DNA of 64,000 nucleotides from Arthrobacter crystallopoietes (GTDB lineage: Bacteria; Actinomycetota; Actinomycetes; Actinomycetales; Micrococcaceae), in the NCBI RefSeq assembly GCF_017603825.1, contig NZ_CP072014.1:3224001-3288000 (forward strand), in the 5' to 3' direction. Below, piece by piece: positions 7,931 through 15,984 of the stretch. The notes beneath the pieces were generated by a model. It ran no database searches. It saw only the letters and a program-made list of their open reading frames with translations, and was not told the DNA's origin. How positions within the stretch are numbered: position 1 is the first letter of the stretch; the number at the start of each line of letters is the position of its first letter. Position numbers and translations under genes: made by a program.

Positions 7931-10551
7931 CCACTACCTCTGCGCTGACCTGCCGCACCGCCGCTGACCGCTCGTCCGATCCGGCACCCAAGCGGCCTGC
8001 CCTTCCTGCAATCGTTTCAACGGCGATTCCCAGATGGACACTGGACCCCCATTCCGGACAGGAGCAGGTCGAGGTGGCGGTTCCAGAGGACCTGCGCACC
8101 TCCGTGATGTTGACGGCCCGTGCCTTGGATACGGCGCCCGGCTCGCTCTGGCTGGCGGCCCACGCGCGGGTACTGCAGGCCTTGTCCGGCGAGACGGAGA
8201 TCGCCACCGGATGCCTGGACACAGCGGGGACCTGGCGGTGCAACCTCGATCTGGGCCACCCGTCCTGGCGGGGCCTGATCGCCGAGGCACACGACCGGCA
8301 GGTCCGTGCCGGCGCCGGGTCGGCCGACGCCGAGCAGGCCGGCCGCGGGGAGACCTCTCACGAGGCCGCATCTCCCGGGTACGAGGTGGTGTTCGATGCG
8401 CTTCATGGCGACGATGCAGAGCTGCCGGAAGGCATCGTCCTCGGGGTCAACCTCCGGACCGTTGCCGGGGGCGAGGTGCTCCGGCTGCGGTACCGGCGGG
8501 ACGTCCTCGACAAGGACGCCGCCCTCAGGATCGCCGGCTACCATCTGGCCGCGCTCCGCCACCTGGTCGCCGACCCCGGAGCGGACCCCGCTGATGCCGA
8601 CCTGATCGATCCGGATGAGCGCCGCTTCCAGCTCGAGCAGTTGGCGGGACCCGAGCGGTCCCGGCCCCGACGACGCTTCCACCAGCTGTTCGAGGAGCGC
8701 GTCCGGCTTCACCCCGAAAGCATCGCCGCAGTCCAAGACACGCGGGAGTGGACGTACGCAGAGTTGAACGCACGCGCCAACCGGCTGGCGCGTGCCCTGC
8801 TGGCGCGTGGTCTGCAGGCGGAGGACGTCGTGGCGGTCGTCGCCAAACGGGACCTGGAGTGGATGGCCGCGGTCATCGGCATCTTCAAGGCCGGAGGCGC
8901 GTACCTACCGATCGAACCGCACTTCCCCGCCGACCGGATCGCCAGAACGCTCACCCGAGCCGGGAGCCGGATGGCGTTAACCGAGGAAGGCAGCACCGCC
9001 TCGCTGGACGAAGCACTCGAGGGGATGCCCTCAGTCACAAGACTCCTCTTCGAAGACATCGAGGCGGAGGGGTACGCCGACGACGATCCCGGCGTGGAGG
9101 TGCGTCCAGACCAACTCGCCTACGTCTACTTCACCTCGGGCTCCACGGGCGAGCCAAAGGGCGCGATGTGCGAGCACGACGGGATGGTGAATCATCTGTA
9201 CGCCAAGATCGAGGATCTGGGGATTGGCCCCGGCGACGTCGTCGCCCAGAGCGCCCCCCAATGCTTCGACATCTCGCTGTGGCAACTGGTCTCGGCCCTG
9301 CTCGTCGGCGGCCGCACACTCATCGTCGGGCAGGATCGCATTCTCGACGTCGAGCGGTTCGTCGACACGGTGGAACGGGGCGCGGTGGCGGTCTTCCAGG
9401 TCGTGCCGTCGTATCTGGACGCGGTGGTCGCGTACTTGGCCGGCAAGCCCCGCACCCTGCCGCACCTCCGCTGCGTCTCCGCGACGGGGGAGGCCCTGAA
9501 ACGTGAGCTGGTGCGCCGCTGGTTCGACGTAATGCCGAACGTCAAGCTGGTCAATGCCTACGGACTGACGGAGACCTCGGACGACACGAACCACGAGGTG
9601 ATGAGCACGGCGCCCGCGGGCGGTTCGGTGCCACTGGGCCCGCCGGTCCCGAACGTCCGGATCCACATCCTCGACGAGCGGCAGCGGCTCGTTCCGCTCG
9701 GAGCGCCGGGCGAGATCGCCTTCTCCGGGGTGTGTGTGGGCCGCGGCTACATCAACGACCCGGAGCGCACGGCACAGGCCTACTCCACTGACCCCTACGT
9801 TGACGGGGCGCGGCTCTACCGGGCTGGCGACTATGGGCGTTGGTCACCGGACGGCAAACTGGAGTACCTTGGCCGGCGAGACAACCAGGTCAAGATCTCC
9901 GGGTTCCGCATCGAGATCGGCGATATCGAGAACGCGCTGTTGCGGGTTCCCGGCGTCCGCGACGGCGCCGTCGTCGTTGGCGAGGGTGCCGGACAGTCCA
10001 AGTTCCTGGTGGCGTTCTACTCTGGCGACCGACCGCTCGAAGTCGACGAGATCCACAGCGAGTTGGCTTCGCGGGTTCCGGGCTACATGGTTCCGTCGGC
10101 GTACAGATGGCAGGAAAGCCTGCCCTTGACCGGCAACGGGAAGATCGACCGTAAGGCCTTGACCCGCATAGCGCGGGAGGCCGTCCCCGAGGCCGGCACT
10201 CCCACGGAGACGCTCACGCCCACCGAGCAGCGGCTCGCCGACGCATGGGCGAGTGTCCTCGGCATACCGGCGGGTCGGATCGGCGGGCATGACTCGTTTT
10301 TTGCGCTGGGCGGCACCTCCCTGTCCGCGGTGAAGCTCGCCGTCCTGCTCAAGCGCGCGGTGTCGATCAAGGACATCATGCAGACGCCCGTCCTCGCGGA
10401 CCTGGCGATCCTGCTCGAGGCTTCGTCCCTGGAGGACGCCGCCGAACCGCCCGCGTCCACACCGGCGGGAAGCGCCGCAGAGCCCGCCTCCTTGCCCCGG
10501 ACACCGGTAAGACATTCCAATCCGCTACCCGTGAAACGAAAGGACCTCTGA
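7927..10551 (+). CDS. Stand-alone adenylation-thiolation NRPS protein with truncated condensation-like N-terminus
   Basis: 874 residues. The ATG at 7927 overlaps the previous stop; the frame stays open further upstream only as an antiparallel artefact inside that gene. Residues 150-230 look like the tail of a condensation domain but no HHxxxDG is present. The adenylation domain (about 250-745) shows A3 YFTSGSTGEPKG, A4 FDISLWQ, A5 NAYGLTET, A7 YRAGDYGRW, A8 and A10 LPLTGNGKIDRKAL (catalytic K739). The thiolation domain has GGTSL (S798). Reading the specificity pocket by hand gives D-I-W-Q-S-T-A-D-D-K. Two adjacent acidic pocket residues fit a diamino acid, so Dap is plausible but unproven. 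No thioesterase. Confidence 0.88.
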   Translation: MTTTSALTCRTAADRSSDPAPKRPALPAIVSTAIPRWTLDPHSGQEQVEVAVPEDLRTSVMLTARALDTAPGSLWLAAHARVLQALSGETEIATGCLDTAGTWRCNLDLGHPSWRGLIAEAHDRQVRAGAGSADAEQAGRGETSHEAASPGYEVVFDALHGDDAELPEGIVLGVNLRTVAGGEVLRLRYRRDVLDKDAALRIAGYHLAALRHLVADPGADPADADLIDPDERRFQLEQLAGPERSRPRRRFHQLFEERVRLHPESIAAVQDTREWTYAELNARANRLARALLARGLQAEDVVAVVAKRDLEWMAAVIGIFKAGGAYLPIEPHFPADRIARTLTRAGSRMALTEEGSTASLDEALEGMPSVTRLLFEDIEAEGYADDDPGVEVRPDQLAYVYFTSGSTGEPKGAMCEHDGMVNHLYAKIEDLGIGPGDVVAQSAPQCFDISLWQLVSALLVGGRTLIVGQDRILDVERFVDTVERGAVAVFQVVPSYLDAVVAYLAGKPRTLPHLRCVSATGEALKRELVRRWFDVMPNVKLVNAYGLTETSDDTNHEVMSTAPAGGSVPLGPPVPNVRIHILDERQRLVPLGAPGEIAFSGVCVGRGYINDPERTAQAYSTDPYVDGARLYRAGDYGRWSPDGKLEYLGRRDNQVKISGFRIEIGDIENALLRVPGVRDGAVVVGEGAGQSKFLVAFYSGDRPLEVDEIHSELASRVPGYMVPSAYRWQESLPLTGNGKIDRKALTRIAREAVPEAGTPTETLTPTEQRLADAWASVLGIPAGRIGGHDSFFALGGTSLSAVKLAVLLKRAVSIKDIMQTPVLADLAILLEASSLEDAAEPPASTPAGSAAEPASLPRTPVRHSNPLPVKRKDL

Positions 10552-11558
10552 TGTCGTCTTCTTCACCCAAGATCCAGTTCGATGTGGAACGCCAAGCCGG
10601 CAGGGCACCGATGCTCGTCGTCGAGGACGGTCACGACCCCGTGCAGTGGGCCGAAGAGAACCGCGAGGCGCTGCGCGCGGCGGTGGACGAGAACGGCGCC
10701 GTCATGGTCCGCGGGCTGGGCCTCAGTGATCCAGCCCAGGTAGCGGAAGTCTACGGTCGGCTGGTTCCGAGCGGCCTCATGCCGGACCGGGAGGCCTTCG
10801 CCACCCGGCAGCCCTACCTGGACGGCGTGTACTCGTCCCTCACGTGGCCCGCGAACCAACCTATGTGCATGCACCACGAGGTCAGCTACGCGCTCGAGTT
10901 CCCCGGCCTGATGCTCTTCGCCTGCCTCCAGGCGCCCAGCGTCGGTGGCGTAACCGGGGTCGCGGACGCCCGCTCGGTACTCGAAGCCATACCGGCGGAC
11001 ATCGTCCAGCGGTTCGAAAGCGAAGGGTGGCTGCTCGCCCGCAGCTACAACGAGGATATCGGAGCCACCTACGAGGAGGCCTTCGGAGTCGCCGACCGCG
11101 CTGGCGTCGAGAGCTACTGCCGGGCCCACGCGATCGAGTTTGAGTGGCAGCCCGACGGGGAACTCCGCACCCGGCAGCGGCGCCCTGCCGTGGTCCGGCA
11201 CCCGATGACCGGCGAGCGCTGCTGGTTCAACCAGGTCGCGTTCTTGAGCGAATGGACCATAGCGCCGGAGGTGAGGGAGTACCTGGTGGACGTCTACGGC
11301 TCCGACGGGCTGCCGTTCAACACCCGCTTCGGCAACGGCGAGCCGATCGGCGAGGACATCATCGCCCTCCTGAACGAAGTCTACGAGGCCCACACCCTGA
11401 GAACGCCGTGGGAGACCGGGGACCTCATGCTCGTCGACAACATACGCATGGCCCACAGCCGCGAGGCGTACGAGGGTCCACGGGAGATCCTCGTTGGCAT
11501 GGCTGAGCCACGCAATGTATTTGATCTCGATACCCACGCCCAGGACGGTGCACGATGA
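10551..11558 (+). CDS. SyrP/TauD-type Fe(II)/2-oxoglutarate oxygenase
   Basis: 335 residues, ATG overlapping the previous TGA by one base and preceded by AAAGGA. The iron ligands appear as HHE (CMHHEVSYALEFPG, about residue 105) and a distal H in DNIRMAHSREAYEG (about residue 300), followed by an Arg that would hold 2-oxoglutarate. The arrangement resembles clavaminate synthase and the SyrP hydroxylases that act on carrier-bound amino acids. Lying inside an NRPS operon, its substrate is probably a thiolation-domain-bound residue or the product. Simple beta-hydroxylation of Dap would give an unstable carbinolamine, so the site or type of oxidation remains open. Confidence 0.82.
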   Translation: MSSSSPKIQFDVERQAGRAPMLVVEDGHDPVQWAEENREALRAAVDENGAVMVRGLGLSDPAQVAEVYGRLVPSGLMPDREAFATRQPYLDGVYSSLTWPANQPMCMHHEVSYALEFPGLMLFACLQAPSVGGVTGVADARSVLEAIPADIVQRFESEGWLLARSYNEDIGATYEEAFGVADRAGVESYCRAHAIEFEWQPDGELRTRQRRPAVVRHPMTGERCWFNQVAFLSEWTIAPEVREYLVDVYGSDGLPFNTRFGNGEPIGEDIIALLNEVYEAHTLRTPWETGDLMLVDNIRMAHSREAYEGPREILVGMAEPRNVFDLDTHAQDGAR

Positions 11559-12622
11559 CAGAATTCGCCATTTCCCAAGTGACAGCCGCCGCGGAGCCGA
11601 AGACGGTTCCCCCCTTCGCGGTCATCTCCGGAGCACAGGTGCAGCAGGTGCTCCAGGGCCGGGAGAAGCAGGTCGTCGAGTTGGTCGAGCAGACCTACCG
11701 GGTGCACGCGGCCGGAGACTCGGTGAACCCGCCGTCCTATTTCCTGCGCTTCCCGGACCGGCCCACGTCGCGCATCATCGCCCTGCCCGCCTCGGTCGGA
11801 GGACAGATCGATGTTGACGGCATCAAGTGGGTCTCCAGCTTCCCGGACAACGTGGCGTCGGGGATCCCTCGCGCCTCAGCGGTGTTGATCCTCAATGACC
11901 GGGCGACGGGCTACCCCTTCGCGTGCATGGAGAGCTCAATCATCAGCGCCTCCAGGACGGCAGCTTCGGCCGCCGCCGCTGCGGACTGGCTCAGCCGAGG
12001 CCGGAGGCGTCCCAAGCGCGTCGGGTTCTTCGGCGTGGGGCTCATCGCCCGTTACATCCACACCTTCCTGAACGCGACCGACTGGTCCTTCGACGAGATC
12101 GGAGTGTTCGACCTCTCGGGCGAGAGCGCACAGGGTTTCAAGGGCTATCTCGAACGCAGCGGCACCCGAGCCCAAGTGACCGTGCACGACGGCCCCGAGC
12201 AGCTTATCCGAAGCAGCGACCTTGTCGTGTTCGCCACAGTGGCGGGCCAGCCGCACGTGCACGACACAACTTGGTTCGCGCACAACCCGCTGGTGCTGCA
12301 CGTGTCCCTCCGCGACCTGGCCCCGGAGATCCTGTTGGCGTCGACCAACATCCTCGACGACGTCGACCACTGCTTGAAAGCCGGGACGTCGGCCCACCTC
12401 GCGGAGCAGATGGTCGGCCACCGGGACTTCGTGGACGGCACCTTGGCCGACGTCATGGAAGGCAGGGTCTCGCCGGCGGACGACCGCCCAGTGGTGTTCT
12501 CGCCGTTCGGCTTGGGCGTGCTCGATCTGGCGGTGGGCAAGTACGTCTACGACGCACTGGCCAGCAGCGGCCAGCTCCGGGTGGTCGAGGACTTCTTTTC
12601 AGAGTTGCGTCGGTATGGCTGA
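11555..12622 (+). CDS. sbnB: SbnB-like N-(2-amino-2-carboxyethyl)-L-glutamate dehydrogenase (Dap pathway)
   Basis: 355 residues of the ornithine cyclodeaminase/mu-crystallin family. The Rossmann motif is GFFGVGLIARYIHTF (about residue 155), after the substrate-binding half with SFPDNVASGIPRAS. In the characterised pathway this enzyme oxidatively cleaves the SbnA product with NAD to L-Dap and 2-oxoglutarate. The pairing with the SbnA-like gene in one operon supports the role. The start overlaps the oxygenase stop (ATGA at 11555-11558). The released 2-oxoglutarate is also the co-substrate of the oxygenase encoded just upstream, though that may be coincidence. Confidence 0.85.
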   Translation: MTEFAISQVTAAAEPKTVPPFAVISGAQVQQVLQGREKQVVELVEQTYRVHAAGDSVNPPSYFLRFPDRPTSRIIALPASVGGQIDVDGIKWVSSFPDNVASGIPRASAVLILNDRATGYPFACMESSIISASRTAASAAAAADWLSRGRRRPKRVGFFGVGLIARYIHTFLNATDWSFDEIGVFDLSGESAQGFKGYLERSGTRAQVTVHDGPEQLIRSSDLVVFATVAGQPHVHDTTWFAHNPLVLHVSLRDLAPEILLASTNILDDVDHCLKAGTSAHLAEQMVGHRDFVDGTLADVMEGRVSPADDRPVVFSPFGLGVLDLAVGKYVYDALASSGQLRVVEDFFSELRRYG

Positions 12623-12672
12623 CCCCGCGGCCCCACCAAATCATCAATTCGCACCCACCGAGGAGTGACACA

Positions 12673-13815
12673 ATGCTCTCGTTACCGCAGATGCTGGGGA
12701 ATGTGTCCAAGGCACATGCCCAGTCCCCTGAGGACTGGGCAAGATCGGTCACCGACGTCCTACGGGACGCCGCGATCTACCACAAAGCCCATAACGGCTT
12801 CTACCGTGTCCAGTGCGACACGTTGGGAGTCGATCCCGCCGCAATCAACGACGTCAACGATTTGCAAGACCTGCCCCTTTTGCCGGTCGGCCTGTTCAAG
12901 CGTCCCGACGCCCATGTACTTCTCACCTGCTCACTGGCCGACGTAGAGACCGAGACCAGCTCCAGCGGAACCCGCGGTGTCCCGTCTGTTGCCCGGCGCA
13001 ACAGCGAGACAGTGACCCGGGCACTGGTTGGCCTGACCGGGACCTACCGGGAGTTCTTCAGCCTGTCCGGGGGCGCGGGTCTTTTCTTGAACCCTTCGGA
13101 CTCTGAAGCCTCGGAGATGGGTCTGCTCAAGGACTTCAACATCCTGAACAGCGTCTTCGACCACCACGTATACCTAGTTGCCGACCAAGCGTTCGACGCC
13201 AGGGAGGCTCTGGAGCACCTGCGCCGGTGGAAGGGCCACATGACCCGGCACATCGTCTGCCCGCCATTCCTCATCGAGCGGCTCCTCCGGTTCCTTGAGC
13301 AGGAGAAGATCAATGTGCGCTTAGACCCCTACAGCATGATCATCACGCTCGGCGGTTGGAAACGGCACACGGCCGAGGCCATCCCTGCCGAAAGCTTTCG
13401 GGAGCGGTGCCACGACCTGCTCGGTGTGCGCCCGGGGAACGTGCGCGACATGTACGGGATGATCGAGTCGAACATGCTCGCTGTCGAATGCCACCTGCAT
13501 CGCAAGCACGTCCCGCCGTGGTGCTACATCTCCATCCGGGACCCTGGCCAGATCGGCAAAGAACTCGCTCCGGGGGGCACCGGCTCCATCGCCGTACTGG
13601 ACTCCCTCAACACCAGCTATCCCGGTTTCCTCCTCACCGACGATGTGGGCGACGTCGAAACCGGCACCTGCGGGTGTGGGAGAACCGGCCAGATCATCAA
13701 TTTCCGACGTCGGGGGCAGGGCGGCGGGCTTGGCCACTGCCCCGTCAGCATCGAGCGCTACCTCGGCTCGGGCGCTACCGCCAACGATGAGTCGGCGGCT
13801 CTCATGAAGGCCTGA
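12673..13815 (+). CDS. LuxE-like acyl-protein synthetase
   Basis: 380 residues with GAGGAG 6 bases before the ATG at 12673; an upstream extension of the frame overlaps sbnB and is rejected. The adenylate-forming core is visible as ETETSSSGTRGVPSVARR (about residue 95-112), with GMIESN near residue 260 and a C-terminal DVETGTCGCGRTG segment as in LuxE and phenylacetate-CoA-ligase-like enzymes. LuxE activates a carboxylic acid as acyl-AMP and holds it as a thioester. Here, as the last gene of the Dap operon (50-bp gap), it may load a starter or capping acid, or an additional residue, onto a carrier domain. Substrate unknown. Confidence 0.78.
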   Translation: MLSLPQMLGNVSKAHAQSPEDWARSVTDVLRDAAIYHKAHNGFYRVQCDTLGVDPAAINDVNDLQDLPLLPVGLFKRPDAHVLLTCSLADVETETSSSGTRGVPSVARRNSETVTRALVGLTGTYREFFSLSGGAGLFLNPSDSEASEMGLLKDFNILNSVFDHHVYLVADQAFDAREALEHLRRWKGHMTRHIVCPPFLIERLLRFLEQEKINVRLDPYSMIITLGGWKRHTAEAIPAESFRERCHDLLGVRPGNVRDMYGMIESNMLAVECHLHRKHVPPWCYISIRDPGQIGKELAPGGTGSIAVLDSLNTSYPGFLLTDDVGDVETGTCGCGRTGQIINFRRRGQGGGLGHCPVSIERYLGSGATANDESAALMKA

Positions 13816-13870
13816 GTAGCGGGGCCGCGAACGCGGTCGCCGCGACACCGGTCAGAATTCCTTTTTTCAT
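13802..13870 (-). CDS. 22-residue signal-peptide-like ORF, possible remnant
   Basis: On the reverse strand an ATG at 13870 opens MKKGILTGVAATAFAAPLL, a near-perfect secretion signal with a basic start, hydrophobic core and Ala-x-Ala end. A stop follows after three more residues. It overlaps the 3' end of the LuxE-like gene tail to tail. It could be the surviving 5' end of a secreted-protein gene cut by a rearrangement, a genuine micropeptide, or chance. A GGGG stretch lies upstream, but no clear ribosome site. Confidence 0.3.
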   Translation of the reverse strand: MKKGILTGVAATAFAAPLLRPS

Positions 13871-14159
13871 GGTTTTCCCCAACGTTTATGCCCGGTGAGA
13901 GCGTCCTGTTATAAAAGGGCAGGGTCGAAAGCATCCCCTGCCGGATTGTCATATCAGCTGCGGATCCCGCAACCGTCTTAGTCGATCAGTGATGATGGAT
14001 GTGCTGTACCGATCTGTGCGGCAAGCCCTCGGTCTGCCTGTATTCAGGGTAGGTCCAAATGGGGACGGTGGGATCCCCTTCAGGCGTTCAAAAGCCTAAA
14101 CGCTCCATTGACCGCGCTGGTCATGCACCTGACTCTCCCTCACCGGGACGTCCGAGGCC

Positions 14160-14196
14160 AGCCGGAGCCTGCGGTCCCCAACCGGAGGCTCCGGCT
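14160..14196. terminator. 11-bp perfect inverted repeat between the Dap operon and small ORFs
   Basis: AGCCGGAGCCT (14160-14170) and AGGCTCCGGCT (14186-14196) are exact reverse complements around a 15-base loop. There is no T-tract on either strand. It may be a transcription barrier, 345 bases beyond the operon's last stop codon. The rest of 13871-14224 holds no gene I can support. Confidence 0.4.
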
Positions 14197-14224
14197 CTCG
14201 CCGCCTGACTGCTAATGAAGCAGA

Positions 14225-14383
14225 GTGGCCAATAAGACCGAGGTGCCGCCGCCGGAACCGCCCGAGTTGGAACCGGAGAAGGTCCGGCAGCTGATCGAAT
14301 ATGCGGACAAGATGACGGCATTCATGGAAGCCGAAATGGAACTGATCCATGAGCTGGGCCGGGCAAGCCGGAGACCGATCTGA
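14225..14383 (+). CDS. Small acidic hypothetical protein (52 aa)
   Basis: A GTG at 14225 opens VANKTEVPPPEPPELEPEK, then an amphipathic helix (VRQLIEYADKMTAFMEAE) and a basic end. Codon third positions are GC-rich, as in real genes here. The ribosome site is weak. After its stop another frame continues with protein-like sequence (LTGPIEGWKFTAQGLRDS, up to about 14515) but without a start codon. The two pieces could therefore be one frameshifted gene. Function unknown. Confidence 0.4.
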   Translation: MANKTEVPPPEPPELEPEKVRQLIEYADKMTAFMEAEMELIHELGRASRRPI

Positions 14384-14645
14384 CCGGACCCATCGAAGGT
14401 TGGAAGTTCACCGCCCAGGGCTTACGGGACAGCTACGACGGCAGTTTTAGACGCCCGCAGTGCTGTTATTTGATTCAGAAGGACCCTTGTACTTTCCCCG
14501 CGCGGGGTCCTTACTGATGGTAGGAACCCCGGCCGAGACACGGGGCTACGGTCCTACAACAGGTGCTCCGGACCTTGACCCTGCAGGTCTCGACAGCCGT
14601 GTACTGGCAAACGGGCTCCTGCTCGAAATTTACAAGGAGGACGCA

Positions 14646-14936
14646 ATGTTCGCGAGAGTCAGCACATATAAGTCCGGACCGGAAACGACCACTGACACCC
14701 CGGCGGATGACGTTGTGAAGAAGGTGCAGGAAATTCCCGGATTCAAGGGCATCTATTTTCTGAATTCCAAGGAAGCTGGCAAAGCACTGTCGATCACCCT
14801 GTGGGAGACCGAGGAAGCCATGTCTGCCAGCAGGGAAGCGGCCAACAAGATCAGGACTGAGTTGAGCGCAGCGGAAAAGAGGGACATTCTCGACGTAGAG
14901 GAGTATGAAGTTACTATCAGCAACCTCAAGGGCTGA
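14646..14936 (+). CDS. Antibiotic biosynthesis monooxygenase (ABM)-fold protein
   Basis: 96 residues. The ATG at 14646 sits 7 bases after a strong AAGGAGG; the open frame continues upstream to 14460 but that part has no ribosome site and is not protein-like. The pattern MFARVSTYKSG ... VQEIPGFKGIYFL ... LSITLWETEEAMSASREAA is that of dimeric alpha/beta-barrel ABM proteins, which include heme- and quinone-oxidising enzymes and many of unknown role. No catalytic residue can be assigned. Confidence 0.8.
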   Translation: MFARVSTYKSGPETTTDTPADDVVKKVQEIPGFKGIYFLNSKEAGKALSITLWETEEAMSASREAANKIRTELSAAEKRDILDVEEYEVTISNLKG

Positions 14937-15239
14937 TCTGCGAAATACCGAGAGTGACGGTCTCTCTGCAAACCATTGATCCGCATACACGCCCCGCAAC
15001 ATAGCGTGGTTGCCGTGGCTGGTAGAGGCGGCATGCCGACAACACCCCCCACGGCAGCGGGTGGGCCGCCCCTTAAGCCTTCCGCGGCAGAGCGCGGGTT
15101 ACGGCTACCTCTAAACCCGCCAGATGCTGAACTCATCCGTCGTCGCTGCCCTCCACCCATGCCCGTTGTCTTCGCGAATCCAGAGCATCAACCGAGAACG
15201 ATATGCCGAAAATCAGCGATGTCGAACTGCCGCGGCCGG

Positions 15240-15305
15240 ATCGTCTCGGCTCATCGGGTGCGGGGCCCGGGCAGGTCTTTGGGGAGGCCGCCTGCTCCCG
15301 GCACC
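15240..15305 (+). repeat. Three-copy structured repeat, copy 3 (3' hairpin part only)
   Basis: It begins at the shared TCGTCTCGGCTCATC block and contains the nested hairpin (15257-15305): GGTGC/GCACC outer stem, then GGGC/GCCT, bulged A, GGTCT/AGGCC, and the invariant TTGGGG loop. The upstream 30-bp block and the TCTTGAGC half-sites of copies 1 and 2 are absent. Pairing is kept through G-T wobbles at positions where the other copies have Watson-Crick pairs. Confidence 0.65.
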
Positions 15306-15357
15306 TGCCAGAGGGTGTCCGGCTCTGTTCGGCGCTGAGTACCTGGTTCGGAAATGC

Positions 15358-15408
15358 GAAGTGGCCTGAAGTCAGGCCTCCCCAGACCTACTCACTTCAA
15401 GCCACTTC
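15358..15408. repeat. 15-bp inverted repeat with one mismatch
   Basis: GAAGTGGCCTGAAGT (15358-15372) faces ACTTCAAGCCACTTC (15394-15408). The loop itself contains a GGCCTCCCCAGACC-like small stem. It lies 50 bp after repeat copy 3 and 190 bp from the 3' end of the minus-strand operon ending at 15596. It could be a terminator for that operon or an insertion footprint. Together with repeat copy 3 it is all I can see in the 659-bp gap 14937-15595. Confidence 0.45.
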
Positions 15409-15595
15409 ACTGCGCTGCCGCGGCTCCTAGGTGTTTCCACCCCGGCCACTAATGCGGCCGCCCCAACGTAATCGCTGCAGCTGGCTTCGAGACTGCTTCC
15501 CGTCTCTCTGCCGTAACTATTCTTGCCGGTCCAACCGGGGATGGTTACACCAAAACCCCCAGTGTTTCGTTACTGGGGTACCCCTGACGGTGCGG

Positions 15596-15976
15596 TTACG
15601 GGCCGACTGGAGCGGGATCCGCGAAGGCGTCCGGGTTTTCGGCCAGCTTCTGCTCGAATGCGGGGCCGATCAGGTCGCCGCCCTGCTCGCCGAAGTAGAG
15701 ATCGTCGGCGCGTTCCTCCAGCACCGCGGCGGTCGGCAGGCTGTCCGGGTCTTCCTGGTCAATACGCGATGCTTCGGCGGCGACGGATTCGATGGCGCCC
15801 GCCCGCGCGTCCAGCCCGAACCAGCGGTAGCCGGCCACGGCCGCTGCCAGCTCAGCCTGGTCGAGGACGCCGACGCCGTGCAGCGGGCCCCCGTTCCGGG
15901 CCACGTTGTCGAGCATCAGCAGGTCATACAGCGCGCGGTCGCCCTCGGCGCGCGGCCCTTGGTAGTCGTAGTCCAC
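15596..15976 (-). CDS. Hypothetical acidic protein, last gene of the endonuclease operon
   Basis: 126 residues from a GTG at 15976, 8 bases after the stop of the lipoprotein gene. The sequence (MDYDYQGPRAEGDRALYDLL..., YRWFGLDARAGAIESVAAEA) is helical and rich in Asp/Glu/Ala. It includes GADDLYFGEQGGDL-like surface loops and has no signal peptide or membrane segment. It resembles small DUF4375/DMP19-type cytoplasmic proteins only in general composition. I cannot assign a family. The tight spacing implies co-transcription with the two genes upstream. Confidence 0.65.
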   Translation of the reverse strand: MDYDYQGPRAEGDRALYDLLMLDNVARNGGPLHGVGVLDQAELAAAVAGYRWFGLDARAGAIESVAAEASRIDQEDPDSLPTAAVLEERADDLYFGEQGGDLIGPAFEQKLAENPDAFADPAPVGP

Positions 15977-15984
15977 TGCCCGGT

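Noticed and set aside
11923-12672. Upstream extension of the LuxE-like protein
   Set aside because: It overlaps sbnB in another frame; the ATG at 12673 has a good ribosome site.
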